Shown here in pieces: positions 54,901-64,000 of a stretch of DNA of 64,000 bases. This DNA is from Calliopsis andreniformis. Taxonomy: Eukaryota > Arthropoda > Insecta > Hymenoptera > Andrenidae. A program made the position numbers and the translations under genes. The first letter of the stretch is position 1. Every line of letters begins with the position of its first letter. The DNA lies in contig NW_027480547.1 in the NCBI RefSeq assembly GCF_051401765.1, positions 186,001 to 250,000 on the forward strand, given 5' to 3'. Below the pieces are notes generated by a model, which had not been told where the DNA came from, ran no database searches, and saw nothing but the letters and a program-made list of their open reading frames with translations.

Positions 54901-57900
54901 TCCTCAATCCTCATTCTTCAATCCTCAACACCCAGTCCTCAATCTTCAATCCTCAATCCTCAATCCTCAATTCTCAACCCTCAATCCTCAACGCTCAGAC
55001 CTCAAGCATCAATACTCAACCCTCAGTCCTCGTCCGCAATCCACAACCCTCAATCCTCAATCCTCAATATTCGATCATCAATATTCAATCATCAGTCCTC
55101 AATCTTCAATCCTCTATCCTCAATCCTCAATCCTGAATGTTCAATCCTCAATACCCAATCCTCAATCTTCAATCCTCAATACTCAATCCTCAATCCTCAA
55201 TCCTCAATCCTCAGTCCTCAAAACTCAATCCTGAATCCTCAATCCTGAATCCTCAATCTTCAGCCCTCAGACGTCAACAATCAATTGTCAGTCCTCAATC
55301 CTCAATAGAGTATACCCAATTCACAGTTTTCAACACTGAATCCCCAATCTTCAATCTTCAAATCTCAATCCACTAACATCAATTCTCATCACTCAACGCT
55401 CAACACTCAGACCCCAATCCTCAATCTTCAATCCCCAATCCTCAATCCTCAATACTCAATCCTCAATCTTCAATCCTCAATACTCAATCTTCAATCCTCA
55501 ATCCTCAATCCTCAATCCTCAATCCTCAATCCTCAATCCTCAATCCTCAATCGTCAATCTCCAATCCTGAATACTCAATCTTCAATCCTCAATCCTCAAC
55601 CCTCACTCCTCAGTCCTCAATCCTCGATCCTCAATCCTCAATTCTCAAACCTCAATCCCGAATCCTCAATCCTGAATCCGCAAACTTCAGTCCTCAGTCC
55701 TCAGTCCTCAACAATCAATTGTCAATCCTCAATCCTCAATAGAATATCCTCAATTCACAGTTTTCAATACTCAATCCCCATTCTTCAATCTTCAAATCTC
55801 AATCCACAAACATCAATTCTCATCACTCAACCCTCAACACTCAGTCCTCAATCTTCAATCCTCAATCCTCAATCCGCAATCTTGAATCCTCAATACTCAA
55901 TCTTCAATCCTCAATCCTCAATTCTCAATCCTCAACACTCAACACTCAATCCTCAATCCTCAATCCTCAATCCTCAATCCTCAATCTTCGATCATCAATA
56001 TTCAATCATCAAACCTCAATCTTCAATCCTCTATCCTCAATCCTCAATCCTGAATGTTCAATCCTCAATACCCAATCCTCAATCTTCAATCCTCAATACT
56101 CAATCCTCAATCCTCAATCCTCAATCCTCAGTCCTCAAACCTCAATCCTGAATCCTCAATCCTGAATCCTCAATCTTCAGCCCTCAGTCCTCAACAATCA
56201 ATTGTCAGTCCTCAATCCTCAATCCTCAATCCTCAATCCTCTATCTTCAATCCTCAATACTCAATCTTCAATCCTCAATCCTCAATCCTCAATCCTCAAT
56301 CCTCAATCCTCAATCCTCAATCCTCAATCGTCAATCTTCTGCCCTCAGTCCTCAACAATCAGTTGTCAATCCTCAATCCTCAATACAACATCATCAATTC
56401 ACAGTTTTCAATACTGAATACTCAATCTGCAATCTTCAAATCTCTATCCAGAAACATCAATTCTCATCACTCAACCCTCAACACTCCGTCCCCAATCCTC
56501 AATCTTCAATACTCAATCCTCAATCCTCAATCATCAATCCTCAATTTTCAATCCTCAATACTCAATCTTCAATCATCAATCCTCAATCGTCAATCCTCAG
56601 TCCTCAATCCTCAATCCTCAATCCTCAACCCTCAATCCTCAGTCCTGAAACCTCAATCCCGAATCCTCAATCCTGAATCCGCAAACTTCAGTCCTGAGTC
56701 CTCAACAATCAATCGTCAATCCTCAATCCTCAATAGAATATCCTCAATTCACAGTTTTCAATACTCAAATCCCCATTCTTCAATCTTCAAGTCTCAATCC
56801 ACAAACATCAATTCTCATCACTCAGCCCTCAACACTCAGTCCTCAATCTTCAATCCTCAATCCTCAATCCGCAATCTTGAATCCTCAATACTCAATCTTC
56901 AATCCTCAATCCTCAATTCTCAATCCTCAATACTCAATCCTCAATCGTCAATCCTCAATTCCCAATCCTCAATCTTCAATCCTCAATCCTCAATCTTCAA
57001 TCCTCAATCCTCAATCCTCAATCCCCAATCCTCAATCTTCAATCCTCAATACTCAATCTTCAATCCTCAATCCTCAATCCTCAATCCTCAATCCGCAATC
57101 CTCAATCCTCAATCTTCAATCGTCAATACTCAATCCTCAACACTCAATCTTCAATCCTCAATCCTCAATCCTCATTCTTCAATCCTCAACACCCAGTCCT
57201 CAATCTTCAATCCTCAATCCTCAATCCTCAATTCTCAATCCTCAATCCTCAACGCTCAGACCTCAAGCATCAATACTCAACCCTCAGTCCTCGTCCGCAA
57301 TCCACAACCCTCAATCCTCAATCCTCAATCTTCGATCATCAATATTCAATCATCAATCCTCAATCTTCAATCCTCTATCCTCAATCCTCAATCCTGAATG
57401 TTCAATCCTCAATACCCAATCCTCAATCTTCAATCCTCAGTACTCAATCCTCAATCCTCAATCCTCAATCCTCAGTCCTCAAACCTCAATCCTGAATCCT
57501 CAATCCTGAATCCTCAATCTTCAGCACTCAGTCCTCAACAATCAATTGTCAGTCCTCAATCCTCAATAGGGTATACCCAATTCACAGTTTTCAACACTGA
57601 ATCCCCAATCTTCAATCTTCAAATCTCAATCCACTAACATCAATTCTCATCACTCAACGCTCAACACTCAGACCCCAATCCTCAATCTTCAATCCCCAAT
57701 ACTCAATCCTCAATACTCAATCCTCAATCTTCAATCCTCAATACTCAATCTTCAATCCTCAATCCTCAATCCTCAATCCTCAATCCTCAATCCTCAATCC
57801 TCAATCCTCAATCGTCAATCTCCAATCCTGAATACTCAATCTTCAATCCTCAATCCTCAACCCTCACTCCTCAGTCCTCAATCCTCGATCCTCAATCCTC

Positions 57901-58200
57901 AATCCTCAATCCTCAACCCGCAATCCTCTGTCCTGAAACCTCAATCCCGAATCCTCAATCCTGAATCCGCAAACTTCAGTCCTCAGTCCTCAGTCCTCAA
58001 CAATCAATTGTCAATCCTCAATCCTCAATAGAATATCCTCAATTCACAGTTTTCAATACTCAATCCCCATTCTTCAATCTTCAAATCTCAATCCACAAAC
58101 ATCAATTCTCATCACTCAACCCACAACACTCAGTCCTCAATCTTCAATCCTCAATCCTCAATCCGCAATCTTGAATCCTCAATACTCAATCTTCAATCCT
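51951..58200 (+). repeat. Decayed ~9.5-kb repeat, copy 2 (incomplete)
   Basis: Marker order is A 52128, C 52590, F 52850, A 53170, C 53632, C 54297, F 54691, F 54998, A 55318, C 55752, D 56396, E 56746, F 57259, A 57579, C 58041. It follows copy 1 closely to about 55,458. It then has an A-to-C segment of 434 bp in place of the extra F region, and rejoins the copy-1 order near 56,020. The 314-bp change in offset between 47.5 and 48.7 kb reflects loss of one F1 repeat. F 57259 is the last F marker in the window. Confidence 0.75.
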
Positions 58201-58249
58201 CAATCCTCAATTCTCAATCCTCAACACTCAACACTCAATCCTCCATCCT

Positions 58250-61200
58250 CAATCCTCAATCTTCAATACTCAGTCCCCAATCCTCAATCTTCAATCCTCA
58301 ATCCTCAATCCTCAATCCTCGATCCTCGAACCTCAATCCTCAGTCCTCAATCCTCAATCCTCAATGTTCAATCCGCAATACCCAATCCTCAATCTTCAAT
58401 CCTCTATCCTCAATCCTCAATCCTCAATCCCCAATCCTCAATCTTCAATCCTCAATCTTCAATCCTCAATCATCAATCCTCAATACTCAATCTTCAATCC
58501 TCAATCCTCAATCCTGAGTCCTCAATCCTCAATCCTCAATCCTCAATCCTCAATCCTCAGTCGTCAATGCTCAATCCCAATCCTCAATCTTCAATCCTCT
58601 ATCCTCAATCTTCAGTCCTCAATCCCCAATCCTCAATCTTCAATCCTCAATGTTCAATCCTCAATCATCAATCCTCAATTATCAAACCTCAATACACAAT
58701 CTTCAATCCTCAATCCTCAATCCTCAATCCTCAATCCTCAATCCTCAATCCTCAATCCTCAACCCTCATTCCTCAGTCCTGGAACCTCAATCCCGAATCC
58801 TCAATCCTGAATCCGCAAACATCAGTCCCCCGTCCGCAGTCCTCAACAATCAACTGCCAATCCTGAATCCTCTATAGAATATCCTCAATTCACAGTTTTC
58901 AATACTCAATCCCCATTCTTCAATCTTCAAATCTCAATCCACAAACATCAATCCTCATCACTCAACCCTCAACACTCAGTCCTCAATCTTCAATCCTCAA
59001 TCCTCAATCCGCAATCTTGAGTCCTCAATACTCAATCTTCAATCCTCAATCCTCAATTATCAATCCTCAACACTCAATCCTCAATCCTCAATCCTCAATC
59101 CCCAATCCTCAGTCTTCAATCCTCTACCCTCAATCCTCAATCCTCAATCCTCAATCTTCAATACTCAATACTCAATCTTCAATCCTCAATCCTCAATCCT
59201 CAGTCCTCAATCCTCAATCCTCAATCCTCAATCCTCAATCTTCAATCCTCAATACTCGATCTGCAATCCTCAATTCTCAATCTTCAATACTCAATCCTCA
59301 ATCCTCAATCCCCAATCCTCAATCTTCAATTCTCAATACTCAATCTTCAATCCTCAATCCTCAATCCTCCGTCGTCAATCCTCAATCCTCAATCCTCAAT
59401 CGTCAATCCTCAATCCCCAAACCTCAATCTTCAATCCTCTATCCTCAATCCTCAATCCTCAATCCCCAATCTTCAATATTCAATCCACAATCTTCAATCC
59501 TCAATACTCAATCTTCAATACTCAATCCTCAATCCTCAATCCTCAACGCTCAATCCTCAATCCTCATTCTCTAATCCTCGATACTCAATCCTCAATTCTC
59601 AATCCTCAATCCTCAATCCTTAATCCTTAATACTCAACCCTCAATGCTCAGTCCAGAAACATCAGTTCCGAATCCTCAATCCTGAATCCTCAGTCTTCAG
59701 CCCTCAGTCCTCAACAATCAATTGTCAATCCTCAATCCTCAATAGAATATCCTCAATTCACAGTTTTCAATACTCAATCCCCATTCTTCAATCTTCAAAT
59801 CTCAATCCACAAACATCAATTCTCATCACTCAACCATCAACACTCAGTCCTCTATATTCAATCCTCAATCCTAAATCCTCAATCTTCAATCCGCAATACT
59901 CAATCTTCAATCCTCAATCCTCAATTCTCAATCCTCAATAGTCAATCCTCAATCGTCAATCCTCAATTCCCAATCCTCAATCTTCAATCCTCAATCCTCA
60001 ATCTTCAATCCTCAATCCTCAATCCTCAATCCGCAATCCTCAATCCTCAATCTTCAATCCTCAATACTCAATCTGCAATCCTCAATCCTCAATCCTCAAT
60101 CCTCAATCCTAATTCGTCACTCCTCAATACCCAATCCTCAATCTTCAATCCTCAGTCCTCAATCCTCAATTCTCAATCCTCAATCCTCAATCCTCAATCC
60201 TCAATCTTCAATCCTCAATACTCAATCTTCAATACTCAATCCTCAATCATCAATCCTCAATCCTCAATCCTCATTCCTCAATCCCAAATCCTCAATCCTC
60301 AATCCTCAATCCTCAACCCTCAATCCTCAGTCCTGAAACCTCAATACCGAATCCTCAATCCTGAATCCTCAATCTTCGGCACTCAGTCCTCAACAATCAA
60401 TTGTCAATTCTCAATCCTCAATAGAATATCCTCAATTCAGAGTTTTCAATACTCAATCCCCATTCTTCAATCTTCAAATCTCAATCCACAAACATCAATT
60501 TTCATCACTCAACCCTCAACACTCAGTCCTCAATCTTCAATCCTCAATCCTAAATCCTCAATCTTCAATCCTCAATACTCAATCTTCAATCCTCAATCCT
60601 CAATTCTCAATCCTCAATACTCAATCCACAATCGTCAATCCTCAATACCCAATCCTCAATCTTCAATCCTCAATCCTCAATCTTCAATCCTCAATCCTCA
60701 ATCCTCAATCCCCAATCCTCAATCTTCAATCCTCAATCCTCAATCCTCAATCCTCAATCCTCAATCCTCAATCCTCATTCCTCAAACCTCAATCCTCAAT
60801 CCTCAGTCCTCACCCTCAATTCTCAATCCTCAATCCTCAATCCTCAATCATCAATCATCAACCTTCAATCCTCAGTGCTCAATCTTCAATCCTCAATCCT
60901 CAATCCTCAGTCCTCAATCCTCAATCCCCAATCCTCATTCTTCAATCCTCAATACCCAATCCTCAATCTTCAATCCTCAATCCTCAATCCTCAATTCTCA
61001 ATCCTCAATCCTCAGTCCTGAGTCCTCAGACCTCAATCCTCAACCCTCAGCCCTCATCCTCAATCCTCAATCCTCGATCCTCAATCCTCAACCCTCAATC
61101 TTCAATCCTCAATACTCAATCTTTAATCCTCAATCCTCAGTCCTCAAACCTCAATTCTGAGTACTCAGTCCTGAATCCTCAACCTTCAGCCCTCAGTCCT

Positions 61201-61669
61201 GAAACATCAATACCGAAACCTCAATACTGAATCCTCAATCTTCAGCCCTCAGTCCTCAACAATCAAATGTCAATCCTCAATCCTCGATAGAATATCCTCA
61301 ATTCACAGTTTTCAATTCTCAATCCCCATCCTTCAATCTTCAAATCTCAATCCACATGCATCAATTCTCATCACTCAACCCTCAACACTCAGTCCTCAAT
61401 CTTCAATCCTCAATCCTAAATCCTCAATATTCAATCCTCAATACTCAATCTTCAATCCTCAATCCTCAATTCTCAATCTTCAGTACTCAATCCTCAACCG
61501 TCAATCCTCAATTCCCAATCCTCAATCTTCAATCCTCAATCCTCAATCTTCAATCCCTAATCCTCAATCCTCAATCCCCAATCCTCAATCTTCAATCCTC
61601 AATACTCAACCTTCAATCCTCAGTACTGAATCTTCAACCCTCAATCCTCAATCCTCAATCCTCAATCCT
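58250..61669 (+). repeat. 3,420-bp tandem unit, copy 1 (divergent right domain)
   Basis: This unit contains C cores at 58887, 59755, 60434 and 61300 and no F, A, B, D or E markers. It has private variants: CATCAGTCCCCCGTCCGCAG, CCTCTATAGAATATCC, CAGTCCAGAAACATCAG and CTTCGGCACTCAG. Its first 450 bases resemble the region downstream of B cores (TTCAATACTCAGTCCCC, CTCGATCCTCGAACC, GTTCAATCCGCAATACCC), so it derives from the same family. Higher divergence suggests either an older domain or one nearer the array edge. Confidence 0.82.
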
Positions 61670-64000
61670 CAATCCTCAATCTTCAATACTCAGTCCCCAA
61701 TCCTCAATCTTCAATCCTCAATCCTCAATCCTCAATCCTCAATCCTCGATCCTCGAACCTCAATCCTCAGTCCTCAATCCTCAATCCTCAATGTTCAATC
61801 CGCAATACCCAATCCTTAATCTTCAATCCTCTATCCTCAATCCTCAATCCTCAATCCCCAATCCTCAATCTTCAATCCTCAATCTTCGATCCTCAATCAT
61901 CAATCCTCAATACTCAATCTTCAATCCTCAATCCTCAATCCTGAGTCCTCAATCCTCAATCCTCAATCCTCAATCCTCAATCCTCAGTCGTCAATGCTCA
62001 ATCCCAATCCTCAATCTTCAATCCTCTATCCTCAATCATCAGTCCTCAATCCCCAATCCTCATTCTTCAATCCTCAATCTTCAATCCTCAATCATCAATC
62101 CTCAATTATCAAACCTCAATACTCAATCTTCAATCCTCAATCCTCAATCCTCAATCCTCAATCCTCAATCCTCAATCCTCAACCCTCATTCCTCAGTCCT
62201 GGAACCTCAATCCCGAATCCTCAATCCTGAATCCGCAAACATCAGTCCCCCGTCCGCAGTCCTCAACAATCAACTGTCAATCCTGAATCCTCTATAGAAT
62301 ATCCTCAATTCACAGTTTTCGATACTCAATCCCCATTCTTCAATCTTCAAATCTCAATCCACAAACATCAATTCTCATCACTCAACCCTCAACACTCAGT
62401 CCTCAATCTTCAATCCTCAATCCTCAATCCGCAATCTTGAGTCCTCAATACTCAATCTTCAATCCTCAATCCTCAATTATCAATCCTCAACACTCAATCC
62501 TCAATCCTCAATCCTCAATCCCCAATCCTCAGTCTTCAATCCTCTACCCTCAATCCTCAATCCTCAATCCTCAATCTTCAATACTCAATACTCAATCTTC
62601 AATCCTCAATCCTCAATCCTCAGTCCTCAATCCTCAATCCTCAATCCTCAATCCTCAATCTTCAATCCTCAATACTCGATCTGCAATCCTCAATTCTCAA
62701 TCTTCAATACTCAATCCTCAATCCTCAATCCCCAATCCTCAATCTTCAATTCTCAATACTCAATCTTCAATCCTCAATCCTCAATCCTCCGTCGTCAATC
62801 CTCAATCCTCAATCCTCAATCGTCAATCCTCAATCCCCAAACCTCAATCTTCAATCCTCTATCCTCAATCCTCAATCCTCAATCCCCAATCTTCAATATT
62901 CAATCCACAATCTTCAATCCTCAATACTCAATCTTCAATACTCAATCCTCAATCCTCAATCCTCAACGCTCAATCCTCAATCCTCATTCTCTAATCCTCA
63001 ATACTCAATCCTCAATTCTCAATCCTCAATCCTCAATCCTTAATCCTTAATACTCAACCCTCAATGCTCAGTCCAGAAACATCAGTTCCGAATCCTCAAT
63101 CCTGAATCCTCAGTCTTCAGCCCTCAGTCCTCAACAATCAATTGTCAATCCTCAATCCTCAATAGAATATCCTCAATTCACAGTTTTCAATACTCAATCC
63201 CCATTCTTCAATCTTCAAATCTCAATCCACAAACATCAATTCTCATCACTCAACCATCAACACTCAGTCCTCTATATTCAATCCTCAATCCTAAATCCTC
63301 AATCTTCAATCCGCAATACTCAATCTTCAATCCTCAATCCTCAATTCTCAATCCTCAATAGTCAATCCTCAATCGTCAATCCTCAATTCCCAATCCTCAA
63401 TCTTCAATCCTCAATCCTCAATCTTCAATCCTTAATCCTCAATCCTCAATCGCCGATCCTCAATCTTCACTACCCAATCTTCAATCCTCAATCCTCAATC
63501 CTCAGTCCTCAATCCTCAATCCTCAATCCGCAATCCTCAATCCTCAATCTTCAATCCTCAATACTCAATCTGCAATCCTCAATCCTCAATCCTCAATCCT
63601 CAATCCTAATTCGTCACTCCTCAATACCCAATCCTCAATCTTCAATCCTCAGTCCTCAATCCTCAATTCTCAATCCTCAATCCTCAATCCTCAATCCTCA
63701 ATCTTCAATCCTCAATACTCAATCTTCAATACTCAATCCTCAATCATCAATCCTCAATCCTCAATCCTCATTCCTCAATCCCAAATCCTCAATCCTCAAT
63801 CCTCAATCCTCAACCCTCAATCCTCAGTCCTGAAACCTCAATACCGAATCCTCAATCCTGAATCCTCAATCTTCGGCACTCAGTCCTCAACAATCAATTG
63901 TCAATTCTCAATCCTCAATAGAATATCCTCAATTCAGAGTTTTCAATACTCAATCCCCATTCTTCAATCTTCAAATCTCAATCCACAAACATCAATTTTC
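61670..64000 (+). repeat. 3,420-bp tandem unit, copy 2, cut by the window end
   Basis: C cores at 62307, 63175 and 63931 match 58887, 59755 and 60434. Offsets are 3,420 bp, with a transient 3,427 between about 58,320 and 58,760 (one heptamer gained, then one lost), and 3,497 after a 77-bp insertion. Base differences noticed include C/T in AACTGCCAATCC against AACTGTCAATCC (near 58,857/62,277), A/G in TTTCAATACTC against TTTCGATACTC (near 58,900/62,320) and G/A near 59,580/63,000. Confidence 0.85.
63449..63527 (+). repeat. 77-bp insertion of exactly 11 heptamers
   Basis: Relative to 60,001-60,040, the second copy has 77 extra bases between CTTCAATCCTTAATCC and CCGCAATCCTCAATCC. The insert has the variants CAATCGCCGATCC and CTTCACTACCCAATC. 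I did not see these elsewhere in the window, so the insert may come from another part of the array. Its exact ends are ambiguous because the flanks are also heptamers. Confidence 0.7.

Larger units (their letters stand above)
1..64000. repeat. Heptanucleotide satellite array, (TCAATCC)n on + / (GGATTGA)n on -
   Basis: Seven-base periodicity is visible from the first to the last base, and no stretch above about 40 bases departs from it. Common variants of the unit CAATCCT are CAATCTT, CAATACT, CAATTCT, CAATCCC, CAGTCCT, CAACCCT, CAAACCT, CAATCGT, CAATCCG, GAATCCT and CATTCTT. A typical 60-base line has only zero to four G. No promoter, tRNA, rRNA, transposon end, terminal repeat or unique island was seen. 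No Shine-Dalgarno-like purine tract was seen on +, as expected from the scarcity of G. Both window ends fall inside the array. The function is unknown; a structural or heterochromatic role is the default inference for such a satellite. A transcribed satellite RNA cannot be excluded from sequence alone. Confidence 0.97.

Noticed and set aside
1..64000. Telomeric or subtelomeric repeat, because one strand is G-rich with a 7-base unit
   Set aside because: GGATTGA does not match the telomere repeats I know (TTAGGG, TTTAGGG, TTAGG, TTAGGC, TTGGGG), and the array is degenerate and higher-order, unlike a telomere tract. A subtelomeric location stays possible.
1..64000. CRISPR array
   Set aside because: There are no unique spacers of constant length; the sequence between conserved cores is made of the same heptamers, and no cas gene is present.
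1..64000. Cyanobacterial STRR-type heptamer repeat in a bacterial genome
   Set aside because: Such repeats are usually short and lie between genes. A 64-kb gene-free array with kilobase higher-order units does not fit well, though a bacterial source is not formally excluded.
1..64000. tRNA, rRNA, promoter or rho-independent terminator
   Set aside because: No cloverleaf, rRNA signature, GC-rich hairpin with T-tract or promoter pair was seen; the near absence of G on + precludes most stable hairpins.
1..64000. Intrinsic DNA curvature from phased AA steps
   Set aside because: AA recurs every 7 bp, out of phase with the 10.5-bp helix; only every third unit (21 bp) comes back into phase, so no strong curvature is expected.

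Overview
The whole 64 kb window is one uninterrupted satellite array. Its base unit is a 7-bp repeat, consensus TCAATCC on the + strand (GGATTGA on the - strand). I see no gene, RNA gene, transposon or other unique sequence in it. A perfect heptamer has no G on the + strand, so strand asymmetry is extreme. Every long open frame is on + and is a by-product of the repeat: (TCAATCC)n reads as the heptapeptide SILNPQS in all three + frames without a stop, while the - strand has TGA once per 21 nt in every frame. I therefore annotate no CDS.

The array is not a plain microsatellite. Variant heptamers recur in a fixed order and form a higher-order repeat. A 'punctuation' core of about 140 bp, anchored on AATTCACAGTTTTCAA or a one-base variant, occurs 83 times (plus a partial copy at base 1), on average once per ~0.77 kb, in five subtypes called A to E here. 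A second marker, F (anchored on GACCTCAAGC or a close variant), occurs 46 times and typically lies 313 or 320 bp upstream of an A or B core. Within a module type, distances between markers differ by whole multiples of 7 bp. Kilobase-scale duplication periods (883, 2,323, 2,614, 3,420, 10,445 bp) are not multiples of 7. This suggests two processes: heptamer-level slippage, and unequal exchange between higher-order units.

Layout: 1-5.1 kb, mosaic of modules; 5.1-6.9 kb, an 883-bp tandem pair; 6.9-13.6 kb, F2-B-C modules; 13.6-18.9 kb, a 2,323-bp tandem repeat; 18.6-26.6 kb, a 2,614-bp repeat in about three copies; 24.2-45.1 kb, two nearly identical copies of a 10,445-bp unit; 42.4-58.2 kb, a decayed ~9.5-kb repeat; 58.2-64 kb, a more divergent domain without F markers, built of a 3,420-bp tandem duplication. 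Modules change along the array: A is followed by B in the left part and by C in the right part.

Organism: not determinable from the sequence. An array this long, with higher-order structure and no genes, fits eukaryotic heterochromatin (pericentromeric, subtelomeric or sex-chromosome satellite) best. Heptamer repeats also occur in some bacteria, for example the cyanobacterial STRR families, but those are usually short. Both ends of the window lie inside the array, so its full length and flanks are unknown. All boundaries were read by eye and block ends may be off by tens of bases.
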